From contig NZ_JANUDY010000007.1 in NCBI RefSeq assembly GCF_024809975.1, positions 62,001-126,000 of the forward strand: a DNA stretch of 64,000 bases, read 5' to 3'. This stretch comes from Comamonas sp. BIGb0152 (GTDB lineage: Bacteria > Pseudomonadota > Gammaproteobacteria > Burkholderiales > Burkholderiaceae_C). Position 1 is the first letter of the stretch. Each line of letters opens with the position of its first letter. Shown piece by piece: positions 17,864-26,861 of this stretch. The position numbers were made by a program, and so were the translations under genes. The notes beneath the pieces are model-generated. The model saw only the letters and a program-made list of their open reading frames with translations, searched no databases and was not told where the DNA came from.

Positions 17864-19942
17864 ATGGCCGCTGGTCTCAATCTCGCCCAATTACAAGCCG
17901 TGCACTACACCCAGGGCCCTTGCCTGGTACTGGCCGGCGCCGGATCGGGCAAGACCCGGGTCATCACCCACAAGATTGCCCGCCTGATCGAGACCGGCAT
18001 GGCGCCGCGCAAGATTGCCGCCATCACCTTCACCAACAAGGCGGCGGCCGAGATGCGCGAGCGCGCCAAGAGCCTCATCGGCCGCCAAGCCAAGGATGTG
18101 CTGGTCTGCACCTTCCACGCGCTGGGCGTGAAGATGGTGCGCGAAGACGGCCATGTGCTGGGGCTCAAGCCGCAGTTCAGCATCCTCGACAGCGATGACG
18201 TGGTCGGCATCATCAAGGATGCCGCTGGTGGCACCGCCGATGTGGCCACCGCCCGCCAGTGGCAGTGGACCATCAGCAAGTGGAAAAACATGGGCCTCGA
18301 TTACAAGGAAGCCCTGGCCCAGGCCGCCGATGACAACGAGCGCGCCATTGCCGTCATCATGCAGCGCTATGAAGAGCGGCTGACCGCCTACCAGAGCGTG
18401 GACTTTGACGACCTCATCGGCATGCCGCTGCGCCTGCTGCGCGACCACCCCGAGGTGCGCGCCAAATGGCAGGCCCATCTGGGCCATGTGCTGGTCGATG
18501 AATACCAGGACACCAATGCCACCCAGTACGAGCTGCTCAAGCTGCTGGTGGGCGAGCGCGGCCACCTCACCGCCGTGGGCGATGACGACCAGAGCATTTA
18601 CGGCTGGCGCGGCGCCACCTTGGACAACCTCAAGAAGCTGCCGGTCGACTACCCCCAGCTCAAGGTCATCAAGCTGGAGCAAAACTACCGCTCCACCAGT
18701 GCCATCCTGCGCGCGGCCAACAATGTGATCCAGCCCAACCCCAAGCTGTTTCCGAAAACCCTGTTTTCTGAGCTGGGCGAAGGCGAGCCAGTGCGCATCG
18801 TCGATTGCGACTCGGAAGAGCACGAGGCCGAGCGCGCGGTTGCACGCATCCTGGGCCTGCGCGCGGCCGCCAACCCGCCGCCGGACTGGAAGAACTTCGC
18901 CATCCTCTACCGCGCCAACCACCAGGCCAAGCCGTTCGAGAAAGCTTTGCGCAAGGCCAATGTGCCCTACAAGGTCTCGGGCGGCACCAGCTTTTTTGAC
19001 CGCGCCGAAATCCGCGACCTCTGCGCCTGGTTCCGGCTGTGGATCAACAACGACGACGACCCGGCCTTTTTGCGCGCCATCACCAACCCCAAGCGCGGCA
19101 TCGGCCACACCACGCTAGGCCGCCTGGGCGAGTTCTCCAAGTCCCACCGCTGCAGCATGTTTGGTGCGCTGTTCAACGCCATGCTGGAAGACGCCATGCC
19201 CGCCAAAGGGCGCGAGAGCCTGCTGGAGTTTGGCCGCTATATCAACGACCTGGAATACCGCGCCCGGCAGACACGGGGCGCTGAGGATTCGCTGGCCTTC
19301 TTGCTCGACTGGCTCAAGGAGATCGGCTACGAGCAGCACCTGTATGACGCCGAAGACAGCGAAAAAGTCGCCGCCGCCCGCTGGACCAATGTGCTGGAGT
19401 TTTGCGACTGGATGGCCCAGCGCGCCGGCGGCAAAGCCAGCACCGCCGCTGACACCACCACGGTGAGTGAGGCCAAGAGCCTGCTCGAAGTCTCGCAAAC
19501 CATCGCCCTGCTCTCGACCATCAGCGAGCGTGAAAAGGAGCAGGACATGGTGATCCTGTCCACCTTGCACGCCAGCAAGGGCCTGGAATGGCCGCATGTG
19601 ACGCTGATCGGTGTCAACGAGGGCTTGCTGCCCTTCAAGCTCGACGACGATGACGGCCGCCAACAAAAAGTGAGCGAAGACACCGCGTTGCGCCTGCAGG
19701 AAGAGCGCCGCCTGATGTATGTCGGCATCACGCGCGCGCAGCGCTCCTTGGCCGTGAGCTGGACCAAGCGGCGCAAAAAAGGGCGGGAGCTGGTCGCGGC
19801 CCTGCCCAGCCGCTTTATTGCCGAAATGGGGCTGGACACCAGCACCGCCCGCGAAGACCCGCGCGAGAAGCTGCGCCAGCTGCGCGAGGAATTTGCGCGC
19901 AAAGCCCAAAATGCTGCCGCCGCCAGCCCCGAATCCCCCTGA
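17864..19942 (+). CDS. rep: ATP-dependent DNA helicase Rep
   Basis: Rep is a superfamily 1A 3'-5' helicase that clears obstacles ahead of the replication fork. The 692-residue product follows E. coli Rep closely along its length. It has Walker A AGAGSGKT (24-31), TFTNKAAAEM (motif Ia), DEYQDTN from residue 212 (motif II), GDDDQSIYGWRGA near 239 (motif III), KLEQNYRS (motif IV) and LHASKGLEW plus YVGITRAQ near the C-terminus. It is divergent from the GTPase operon. The 3' neighbour lipoprotein gene starts 6 bases after the stop and may be co-transcribed. Confidence 0.95.
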   Translation: MAAGLNLAQLQAVHYTQGPCLVLAGAGSGKTRVITHKIARLIETGMAPRKIAAITFTNKAAAEMRERAKSLIGRQAKDVLVCTFHALGVKMVREDGHVLGLKPQFSILDSDDVVGIIKDAAGGTADVATARQWQWTISKWKNMGLDYKEALAQAADDNERAIAVIMQRYEERLTAYQSVDFDDLIGMPLRLLRDHPEVRAKWQAHLGHVLVDEYQDTNATQYELLKLLVGERGHLTAVGDDDQSIYGWRGATLDNLKKLPVDYPQLKVIKLEQNYRSTSAILRAANNVIQPNPKLFPKTLFSELGEGEPVRIVDCDSEEHEAERAVARILGLRAAANPPPDWKNFAILYRANHQAKPFEKALRKANVPYKVSGGTSFFDRAEIRDLCAWFRLWINNDDDPAFLRAITNPKRGIGHTTLGRLGEFSKSHRCSMFGALFNAMLEDAMPAKGRESLLEFGRYINDLEYRARQTRGAEDSLAFLLDWLKEIGYEQHLYDAEDSEKVAAARWTNVLEFCDWMAQRAGGKASTAADTTTVSEAKSLLEVSQTIALLSTISEREKEQDMVILSTLHASKGLEWPHVTLIGVNEGLLPFKLDDDDGRQQKVSEDTALRLQEERRLMYVGITRAQRSLAVSWTKRRKKGRELVAALPSRFIAEMGLDTSTAREDPREKLRQLREEFARKAQNAAAASPESP

Positions 19943-19948
19943 ATATCC

Positions 19949-20377
19949 ATGACCAAGACCCTGATCCTGACCGCCCTCTGCGCTGCACTGACCAGCGCCT
20001 GCACCACCCCGCCGCCGGCACGCCCGGCCTGCCCCACCGCCCTGCAAATGGAGCAACCCGAGCTGCTGGGCCGCTGGCAGGCCGAGCTGCCCGGACTGCC
20101 CGGCCCCGTGATCCTGCAACTGGACAAGCACCCCGAATGGAACGGCACGGTCAAAGGCCAGATCCAGCGCCCGGGGGGCACGGCCATCGTGGTCGGTGAT
20201 GTGGACAAGGGCAAGCTGACCATGGAAGAGTCGGCCGACGGCAAAAAAGTATCCGGCACCTGGCTGGGCGACGTGGTGGACGGCAGCTGCGGCCGCGAGA
20301 TCCGTGGCGAATGGTTGGATGCCAACGACAACAGCCATGCATTCGTCATGCGCAAGCCACCGAAAACAGCGCAATAA
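19949..20377 (+). CDS. small secreted lipoprotein of unknown function
   Basis: The protein has 142 residues. An N-terminal signal peptide ends in the lipobox LTSAC, with the lipidated Cys at residue 18. The mature part starts with a Pro-rich linker and then looks like a beta-rich domain (LLGRWQAELPG, GTVKGQIQRPGG, KVSGTWLGDVVDGSCG). It has two further Cys that could form a disulfide. No function is recognised. It lies 6 bases after rep and 57 bases before pldA on the same strand, so it may be an envelope companion of PldA by context only. Confidence 0.75.
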   Translation: MTKTLILTALCAALTSACTTPPPARPACPTALQMEQPELLGRWQAELPGLPGPVILQLDKHPEWNGTVKGQIQRPGGTAIVVGDVDKGKLTMEESADGKKVSGTWLGDVVDGSCGREIRGEWLDANDNSHAFVMRKPPKTAQ

Positions 20378-20434
20378 CCGCAATAATGGGCATCCGTGCC
20401 GCCCTCACAGCCACGCCTCCTACCCTCCTCGACC

Positions 20435-21631
20435 ATGACAACAACGAAATTTCTGCGCTCGCCAGCACCTTTGGCGGCGAGCCTGCTGATGGCCGGCCTG
20501 CCGCTGAGCGGCTTTGCGCAAGTGCCAGCTGCGGCCGGGGGCTCAACGGCTCCCACCACCGTGTGGCAGCAATGCACAGCGCTGAGCGACGGCCCCGCCC
20601 GCCTGGCCTGTTTTGACCAATGGGCGCAGCAGCAGTCGCGCCAGCCCCTGCTGAGCCAACAGGCAGCGCCTGCAGCCACCACCCCCCCCGCCTCGGCGAA
20701 CGCCATGCAGGGCCTGACGCCACCGGCCGGCGCGCTGGCGGCTGCCGACATTCCGGCGCCCATCGGCGGCTGCCGCAATGATGGCTACACGGAAATGTCC
20801 CGATTCTGGGAGCTAGAAGCGGGCACCGACTGCGGCACCTTCAGCTTCCGAGGCTACCGCCCGCTGTCGGTATCGGTGGCCGTCGGCGACAAGGTCAACC
20901 GCCAGCCGACCTCGCTCAACCCCGTCAACTCGGCCACGACCGAGACCGATTACCAACGGCAGGAAATGCGCATCCAGCTGTCAGTGCGCACCAAGCTGGC
21001 GCAAAACCTGCTCACCGACCCCAACGGCAAGCTGCGCGACTCGCTGTGGATCGGCTACACCGGCCTGTCCTACTGGCAGGTGTTCAACTCGGATCTGTCA
21101 CGCCCCTTCCGCACCACCGACCACCAGCCCGAAATCTTCTACGTCTACCCGACCACCGCCCAGCTGCCCTTTGGCTGGCGCTGGCGCTACAGCGGCATTG
21201 GCCTGGAGCACCAGTCCAACGGCCAGAGCGACCCGCTCTCGCGCAGCTGGAACCGCACTTACCTGATGACCGGTTTTGAGCTGGACAACCGCTGGCAGCT
21301 GCAGGCCAAGATCTGGCACCGCATCAACGAGAGCGCCGAAGACGACAACAACCCCAATATCCAGAACTACATCGGCCGCAGCGAGCTGAAACTGGGCTGG
21401 AACGTGAACCAGCGCAACTGGATGGGGGTGACCGCACGCGGCTCGCTCAACGGCCACGGCAAGGGCTCCGGCCGCGTCGAATGGATGCACACCTTGGGTG
21501 ATGGCTGGATGGGCGGCAAGAGCAATCTGCGCCTGCATGCCCAGGTCTTCCACGGCTATGGCGACAGCCTGATCGACTACAACTACAAGCGGACTGTGTT
21601 CTCGCTGGGCTTTAGCCTGCTGGACTTCTAA
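20435..21631 (+). CDS. pldA: outer-membrane phospholipase A
   Basis: OMPLA hydrolyses phospholipids that flip into the outer leaflet. The 398-residue protein has a signal peptide, a long Ala/Pro-rich region with six Cys, and a C-terminal barrel. The active site is unmistakable: EHQSNGQSDPLSRSWNR places His259, Ser261 and Asn273 with the same spacing as the E. coli H142/S144/N156 triad. The end GYGDSLIDYNYKRT and a terminal Phe are typical of barrel proteins. The N-terminal region (about 150 residues) is longer than in E. coli. ATG 20435 is chosen over the frame start at 20396 because the signal peptide begins there. Confidence 0.93.
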   Translation: MTTTKFLRSPAPLAASLLMAGLPLSGFAQVPAAAGGSTAPTTVWQQCTALSDGPARLACFDQWAQQQSRQPLLSQQAAPAATTPPASANAMQGLTPPAGALAAADIPAPIGGCRNDGYTEMSRFWELEAGTDCGTFSFRGYRPLSVSVAVGDKVNRQPTSLNPVNSATTETDYQRQEMRIQLSVRTKLAQNLLTDPNGKLRDSLWIGYTGLSYWQVFNSDLSRPFRTTDHQPEIFYVYPTTAQLPFGWRWRYSGIGLEHQSNGQSDPLSRSWNRTYLMTGFELDNRWQLQAKIWHRINESAEDDNNPNIQNYIGRSELKLGWNVNQRNWMGVTARGSLNGHGKGSGRVEWMHTLGDGWMGGKSNLRLHAQVFHGYGDSLIDYNYKRTVFSLGFSLLDF

Positions 21632-21649
21632 AAACCTGTTGAAAGTCAA

Positions 21650-21672
21650 GAACGTCTGCCCAGCAGACGTTC
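21650..21672. terminator. hairpin between convergent pldA and hydrolase genes
   Basis: A perfect 10-base inverted repeat (GAACGTCTGC and its complement) with a 3-base loop lies in the 51-base gap between two convergent genes. No U tract follows on either strand, so it may work as a barrier or with Rho; position is the main argument. Confidence 0.55.
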
Positions 21673-21682
21673 TCCAAAGCTT

Positions 21683-22561
21683 CTAGGCAGACAGCCGCAG
21701 CAGCCGCTGGCACAGATCCGATTGCGGATCCTCCAGCCCGTGCAGCACCGAGAAATGGTCGCAGCCAGGCAGTGCCGCCTGTTCGGCCACATTGCCCGCC
21801 GCCTGCCAGGCGCTGTGCATCAGCAGCGACTGGCGTTCAAACTCGCTTTGCTCCCGCCCGCCCCAGACCAGGTGCATGGGGGTGGCGCAGCGCCTGGCCG
21901 CAAATGCCGGGGAGTTGCGCGCAATCAGCCCGTCGTCGAGCTGGATCATCGGCTGCAGGTAGCTGTAGCGCAGCGGCGCGATATCGTAGAGGCCGCTGAT
22001 CAGCAGCGCGCCGCGCAGCGGGTCATCGGGCAAGCCATAGTCGCGCTCCCAGGCCGTTTGCAGGCACATCGCGCCCAACTGGCCACCGGCAGAATGCCCG
22101 CCCACCACCACCCGTGCCGGGTCACCGCCATAGGCACCGATATGGCGCAGCACCCAGGCCAGGCTGGCACGGCACTGGCGCACGATTTCGTCGATGCTGA
22201 CCTGCGGGCACAAGGCATAGTTCACGACCACCGTGCAAAAGCCCAAGGCTTGCGGACCGAAGGCGAGGCAGCTGAACTCCTTGGAGGTATTGGCCCGCCA
22301 GTAGCCGCCATGCAAAAAGACCCATACCGGCGCGGCAGCGCCACCCGCTGCGGGGAAGATATCCAGCGTCTCGGCCCGGGTCGGGCCAAATGGCACATCG
22401 AGCACACCAGCAAGCTGCGCGCGCGCCTGGGCGCTGCGCTGGGCAAAATGCTGGCGCGCCGCTGCCGGATCGGCCACCGGCCGCAGCGGGTCGTAGGCCG
22501 CATCAATCTGCGCCTGCGATTCAAAATCGCGGTACAGCTTGAATGGCAGGGGCGCGGCCAT
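21683..22561 (-). CDS. alpha/beta hydrolase, kynurenine-formamidase-like
   Basis: A 292-residue hydrolase with the oxyanion motif HGGYW (84-88), nucleophile elbow GHSAGG (Ser157) and a late His in DHFSVLHGL. HGGYW is typical of arylformamidases and related esterases. It is the last gene of the aromatic-degradation operon and overlaps or abuts the RidA gene, depending on the start (22561, or 22579 with an 11-base overlap). In that context it may release anthranilate from an N-acyl or N-formyl derivative, or cleave a late amide or ester intermediate. The substrate is inference. Confidence 0.8.
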   Translation of the reverse strand: MAAPLPFKLYRDFESQAQIDAAYDPLRPVADPAAARQHFAQRSAQARAQLAGVLDVPFGPTRAETLDIFPAAGGAAAPVWVFLHGGYWRANTSKEFSCLAFGPQALGFCTVVVNYALCPQVSIDEIVRQCRASLAWVLRHIGAYGGDPARVVVGGHSAGGQLGAMCLQTAWERDYGLPDDPLRGALLISGLYDIAPLRYSYLQPMIQLDDGLIARNSPAFAARRCATPMHLVWGGREQSEFERQSLLMHSAWQAAGNVAEQAALPGCDHFSVLHGLEDPQSDLCQRLLRLSA

Positions 22562-22568
22562 GGCCTGC

Positions 22569-22967
22569 TCAGCCGGCATCCGGCACCACGGCCGTCACCT
22601 CGATCTCCACCTTGGCGCGGTCCTCGATCAGGGCGACCACCTGCACCGCCGTCATCGCCGCGTTGAAGCTGCCAATCAGCTCGCGGTAGGCCTTACCGAT
22701 CTCTGCCTGCTGGGCCATATAGGCCTGCTTGTCGGTGATGTACCAGGTCATGCGCACGATGTGCTCGGGCTTGGCGCCCCCTTCTTCCAGCACCGCCACA
22801 ATGTTCTGCAGGGCCTGGCGCACCTGGCCGGCCAGCTCATCGGTGTGGAACACCCCATGCGCATCCCAGCCGATCATGCCGGCCACAAAAATCTGTCGGC
22901 CGCTGACCATGACGCCATTGGCATAGCCCTTGGGCCGGGGCCAACCTTGGGGAAGTAGTACTTGCAT
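22569..22967 (-). CDS. RidA/YjgF-family protein
   Basis: The product (132 residues) has the RidA pattern: GVMVSGRQIFVAGMIG, QVRQALQNIVAVLEEGGA, HIVRMTWYITD and VEIEVTAVVP. The family hydrolyses enamines and imines to ketones and ammonia, and includes 2-aminomuconate deaminases. Placed in an operon whose key enzyme should yield a cyclic amino-enone (enamine) CoA ester, a deaminase role fits. That is inference. It follows the thioesterase gene by 27 bases. Confidence 0.85.
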   Translation of the reverse strand: MQVLLPQGWPRPKGYANGVMVSGRQIFVAGMIGWDAHGVFHTDELAGQVRQALQNIVAVLEEGGAKPEHIVRMTWYITDKQAYMAQQAEIGKAYRELIGSFNAAMTAVQVVALIEDRAKVEIEVTAVVPDAG

Positions 22968-22994
22968 CTCACGATTCCTTCAAAAAAACAAGCC

Positions 22995-23450
22995 TTATGG
23001 AAAGCACTCACCCGCCATCCAGCGCGCAATGCGGGTCTGGATGGCCGCCGGTATGCAGATGGCCTCATGGCTGTCCAGGCTGGTGAACACCAGCACCTGC
23101 TGGGCCACAACCCGAACGTCACCATCGTCGCCCACACAGCGCAGCGCCAGGTTCAGCGAACGGCTGCCCAACCGCTGCACGGCCAGCTCCAGCTGCACCG
23201 CGTCGCCCATGCGGGCAATGGCCCGAAAATCGCAGGCCAGGTGCACGATGGGCAGGCCCGTGCGTTCGGGCCCCAGCATCTGGGCATAGGGGTAGTGCAG
23301 CGCCTGGTTGAACCAGTCCTCCACCAGCGACTGGAACAGCAGCAGGTACTGCGGATAAAACACAATGCCGGCCGGGTCGCACTGCGCAAAACGGATGGCC
23401 GTGCTACTGCGGAAAACAGGGCCGGTCTGCGGCCAGCTAAGCGCTGCCAT
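22995..23450 (-). CDS. hot-dog acyl-CoA thioesterase, 4-hydroxybenzoyl-CoA thioesterase type
   Basis: The 151-residue hot-dog protein carries the active-site segment FAQCDPAGIVFYPQYL, with the catalytic Asp at residue 25. This is the 4-HBA-CoA/YbgC arrangement. It should hydrolyse an aryl- or acyl-CoA ester. Within this operon it could recycle CoA from stalled 2-aminobenzoyl-CoA or release a product. The start codon is 1 base from the stop of the upstream ABC ATPase gene. The exact substrate is not readable from sequence. Confidence 0.87.
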   Translation of the reverse strand: MAALSWPQTGPVFRSSTAIRFAQCDPAGIVFYPQYLLLFQSLVEDWFNQALHYPYAQMLGPERTGLPIVHLACDFRAIARMGDAVQLELAVQRLGSRSLNLALRCVGDDGDVRVVAQQVLVFTSLDSHEAICIPAAIQTRIARWMAGECFP

Positions 23451-23451
23451 G

Positions 23452-24162
23452 TCAGACCCCGATATAGCGCTGCCACAGCGCGGGCTGCGCCTCCAGCTGC
23501 GCCGAGCTGCCCTGCCACACCACCTGGCCGCGCTCGATCAAGGTGTGCTGGTCGGCCAGCGCCATCAGCCGCTTGACGTATTTGTCGATCACCAAGATCG
23601 CCTGGCCCTGCGCGCGCAAGGCGGCCAGGCACTGCCAGATCTCCTCGCGGATCAGCGGCGCCAGGCCTTCGGTGGCCTCGTCCAAAATCAGCAGATGCGG
23701 GTTGGTCATCAGCGCCCGGCCAATGGCCAGCATCTGCTGCTCACCGCCCGACAAGCGATTGCCGGGGTTGCGGGCCCGCTCGGCCAAGCGCGGGAACAAG
23801 TGGTAGACGCGCTCCAGCGACCAGGGGTTTTCCGAGGCATTGCGGTTGGCCGCAAAGGCCTGCAGGTTTTCCTGCACCGTCAGGTTGGCAAAGATCTGCC
23901 GGCCCTCGGGCACCACGGCCATGCCCATGCGGGCGATGCGGTCGGCGGCCAGGTGCTCAATGCGCTCGCCCCGAAACCGCACACTGCCGGCCGACGCAGG
24001 CGTCATGCCCAAGAGGCTGCGCACCGTCGTGGTCTTGCCCATGCCATTGCGGCCCAGCAAGGTGGCCACTTCGCCGGCGGCCATGCGCAGATGCATGCCA
24101 AACAGCACCTGGCTGCTGCCGTAGCAGGTCTCCAATGCCTCGACTTCCAGCAATGCACTCAT
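23452..24162 (-). CDS. branched-chain-type ABC importer ATPase, LivF-like
   Basis: The 236-residue ATPase has Walker A GRNGMGKTT (37-45), signature LSGGEQQ and Walker B LLILDEATEGLAP, the last phrase characteristic of LivF. It overlaps the LivG-like gene (TGATG). It is one of five contiguous transporter genes of the Liv/HAA type inside the aromatic-acid operon, so the cargo is probably the aromatic acid and not leucine. Confidence 0.92.
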   Translation of the reverse strand: MSALLEVEALETCYGSSQVLFGMHLRMAAGEVATLLGRNGMGKTTTVRSLLGMTPASAGSVRFRGERIEHLAADRIARMGMAVVPEGRQIFANLTVQENLQAFAANRNASENPWSLERVYHLFPRLAERARNPGNRLSGGEQQMLAIGRALMTNPHLLILDEATEGLAPLIREEIWQCLAALRAQGQAILVIDKYVKRLMALADQHTLIERGQVVWQGSSAQLEAQPALWQRYIGV

Positions 24163-24938
24163 CAGGCTGCCTCCTCTGTCTCATCGCCCAGGTAGGCGCG
24201 CCGCACATCCGGGTTGTGCCGTATCTCATCGGGCGTGCCCGTGGCAATCACCTTGCCAAACACCAGGGTCGAGATGCGGTCTGCCAGGCGGAAGACCGCA
24301 TCCATATCGTGCTCGACCAGCAAGATCGTCGTGTCCTGGCGCAGCTGCAGCAGCAGTTGCACCATGCGCTCGGATTCGTCAGGTCCCATGCCCGCCATCG
24401 GCTCATCGAGCAGCAGCATGCGCGGCCGGGTGGCCAGCGCCAGCGCCACCTCCAGTTGGCGCTGCTCGCCATGGGCCAGCAGGCCGGCCGTCTGCTGCAG
24501 CTGGGCGGCCAGGCCTACGCGCTCGGCCACCTCGGCCGCCTGCGCATAGCGTGCGGCTTCGTTGCGCGCCGGGCGCCAAAAGCGCCAGCTCGATCCATCG
24601 CGCGCCTGCACGCCCAGGGCAATGTTCTCCAGCACCGTCAAGCGTTTGAAGATGCTGGTGATCTGGTAGGAGCGCACCAGGCCCGCCTGCACCCGCGCCG
24701 GCATGGCCATGCGCTCCACCGCCTCGCCCGCAAACAGAATCTGGCCCGCATCGGACGCCAGCGCCCCCGACAGCTGGTGGATCAAGGTCGTCTTGCCCGC
24801 GCCGTTCGGCCCTATCAAGGCATGGATCTGGCCGGCTTGCACGGCAAAGCTGGCATGGTCGGTGGCGGTGAGCCCGCCAAAGCGCTTGACCAGGTTCTGT
24901 ACATGCAGCAACGGGGCAGCGGTGTGGGCGGTGCTCAT
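24162..24938 (-). CDS. branched-chain-type ABC importer ATPase, LivG-like
   Basis: A 258-residue ATPase with Walker A GPNGAGKTT (43-51), the LivG-type SYQITSIFKRLTVLEN segment, an atypical signature AHGEQRQLE (the usual SxG is AHG) and Walker B MLLLDEPMAGMGPDE. The ATG at 24938 overlaps the LivM-like stop; the frame is open to 25157 but that part is a shadow of the upstream gene. It forms the heterodimeric ATPase with the LivF-like protein. Confidence 0.92.
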   Translation of the reverse strand: MSTAHTAAPLLHVQNLVKRFGGLTATDHASFAVQAGQIHALIGPNGAGKTTLIHQLSGALASDAGQILFAGEAVERMAMPARVQAGLVRSYQITSIFKRLTVLENIALGVQARDGSSWRFWRPARNEAARYAQAAEVAERVGLAAQLQQTAGLLAHGEQRQLEVALALATRPRMLLLDEPMAGMGPDESERMVQLLLQLRQDTTILLVEHDMDAVFRLADRISTLVFGKVIATGTPDEIRHNPDVRRAYLGDETEEAA

Positions 24939-25945
24939 CGCTTGCTCCACATGCCGCGCCGCAGGCTCAGCAAACCATTGGGTGCTACCAGCACCACAAT
25001 CAGCAGCACGGTGCCCAGGCCCAGCTGCCAGTGCACGGTGTAAGCGGCCAGCACTTCTTCCAGCAGCAAAAACACCGCCGCGCCCAAGAGACCGCCATAC
25101 AGATGGCCAACCCCGCCGAGGATGACCATGATCAGCAAGATGCCGGACTGGGTCCACTGCAGCATGCCCGGGCCGACAAAGCTGCTCTGGTTGGCCAGCA
25201 GCGCGCCCGCCAGGCCTGCAAAAGCACCGGCCAGCGTAAAGGCCACCAGCTTGTAGCGGTACACCGGAAAGCCGATGGCCTGCATGCGCGTCTCGTTTTC
25301 CTTGATGGCTTGCAGCACATGGCCAAAGCGGGCATTGAGCACCCGCGCCATCAGCAGCAGGCTGACCGTGACCAGCGCCAGCACCACGTAGTAGAACGTG
25401 GCATCCTGCGCCAGATCCAGACCCAGCCCGATGTCCGAGCGGCCGGGCAAAGACAGGCCGTCATCACCGCCCAGTGCCTTGAACGACATGATCAGGTAGT
25501 ACAGCATCTGCGCGAACGCCAAGGTGATCATGATGAAGTACACGCCCTGGGTGCGCAGGCTGATGGCGCCCACCAGCAGCGAAAAAGCCGCGCCCATCAG
25601 CATGGCCAGCGGCCAGGCCAGCCAGGCCGAGCTGATGCCCTGCTGCATCAGCAGGCCCACGGTGTAAGCACCCAGGCCGACAAAGGCCGCATGGCCAAAG
25701 CTCACCATGCCGCCAAAACCGAGGATGAAGTTGAGGCTGGCAGCAGCCAGGCCAAACACCAGCACGCGGCTGGCCACGCCGATGTAGAAGTCCTCGCCGG
25801 TTGCCTGGGCGAACAGCGGAAAGGCGATCAGCAGCGCCAACAACGGCAATATGAAGCGCGGCTGCAAGCGGTGGTCGAAGACGCTGGGCTGCATGGCTGG
25901 CATGGCCTGGGCCGCAGCGGGCTGGGGGGCGGTGGTGTCAGTCAT
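24935..25945 (-). CDS. branched-chain-type ABC importer permease, LivM-like
   Basis: This 336-residue permease has about nine hydrophobic segments and the LivM hallmark GFGGMVSFGHAAFVGLGAY in its N-terminal half. The region KENETRMQAIGF is the cytoplasmic coupling loop that contacts the ATPase. It overlaps the LivH-like gene by 8 bases and the LivG-like gene by 4, so the transporter subunits are translationally coupled. Confidence 0.93.
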   Translation of the reverse strand: MTDTTAPQPAAAQAMPAMQPSVFDHRLQPRFILPLLALLIAFPLFAQATGEDFYIGVASRVLVFGLAAASLNFILGFGGMVSFGHAAFVGLGAYTVGLLMQQGISSAWLAWPLAMLMGAAFSLLVGAISLRTQGVYFIMITLAFAQMLYYLIMSFKALGGDDGLSLPGRSDIGLGLDLAQDATFYYVVLALVTVSLLLMARVLNARFGHVLQAIKENETRMQAIGFPVYRYKLVAFTLAGAFAGLAGALLANQSSFVGPGMLQWTQSGILLIMVILGGVGHLYGGLLGAAVFLLLEEVLAAYTVHWQLGLGTVLLIVVLVAPNGLLSLRRGMWSKR

Positions 25946-26858
25946 GGGCGGGGAACAAGCCTTGGGGTTTATAGAACAGCACGGCAGCCATCAGCACATA
26001 GATCAGAATCGAGGCCACGGCCGGGCCGGCGTTGGCCGCCACCTCGGGGCCCAGGGCCTTGTCAAACACCAAGGGCACCAAGGTGCGGCCGGCGGTATCG
26101 ACCAGGCCCACCAGCAAAGCGCCCAGCAGCGCACCCCGGATGGAGCCAATGCCGCCAATCACGATCACCACAAAGGCAAGGATCAGAATGCTCTCGCCCA
26201 TGCCCACCTGCACGGCCAGCAGCGGCCCCAGCATGCCGCCAGCCACGGCACACAGCGCAGCGCCCAGCGCAAACACCAGGGTAAACAGCCGGCGCACATT
26301 GGCACCCATCGCAGTCGCCATCTCGCGGTTGGCCGCGCCAGCGCGCACCTGCATGCCAAAGCGCGTGCGGGTCACCAACAGCCACAGCAACAAGGCCACG
26401 GCCAGGCCCACGCCGATGATCAAGAGCCGGTAGGCCGGGTAGGAAAAACCATCCATCAACAGGACCGGCCCGGCCAGCGCCTCGGGCGGGTTCAGCATCA
26501 GCGGCTGCGCGCCCCAGATGATGCGCACGATCTCATTGCTCATCAGCAAGATGGCAAAGGTGCCCATCACCTGCGAGAGGTGGTCGCGGTGGTAGAGGCG
26601 GCGCAGGATGGTGTACTCCAGCAGCACGCCCACCACCACGGTGGCCAGCACCCCCAAGCCCAGGCCCAGCCAAAACGAGCCGCTCGCCTGGCTGAAAGTC
26701 GCCACCAGGTAGGCGCCGATCATGTAGAGCGAGCCATGGGCCAGGTTGATCATGTCCATGATGCCGAACACCAGGGTCAAACCGGCGGCCAGCAGGAACA
26801 GCATCAGGCCGAACTGCAGGCCGTTGAGCGTCTGCTCAAGAATCAGGATGGTATTCAT
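25938..26858 (-). CDS. branched-chain-type ABC importer permease, LivH-like
   Basis: The 306-residue permease begins with the LivH-typical LNGLQFGLMLFLLAAGLTLVFGIM and NLAHGSLYMIGAY. A coupling segment reads GMQVRAGAANREMATAMGAN. About eight membrane segments are seen. It lies 3 bases behind the substrate-binding protein gene. The partner permease is the LivM-like protein. Confidence 0.93.
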   Translation of the reverse strand: MNTILILEQTLNGLQFGLMLFLLAAGLTLVFGIMDMINLAHGSLYMIGAYLVATFSQASGSFWLGLGLGVLATVVVGVLLEYTILRRLYHRDHLSQVMGTFAILLMSNEIVRIIWGAQPLMLNPPEALAGPVLLMDGFSYPAYRLLIIGVGLAVALLLWLLVTRTRFGMQVRAGAANREMATAMGANVRRLFTLVFALGAALCAVAGGMLGPLLAVQVGMGESILILAFVVIVIGGIGSIRGALLGALLVGLVDTAGRTLVPLVFDKALGPEVAANAGPAVASILIYVLMAAVLFYKPQGLFPAHD

Positions 26859-26861
26859 CGA

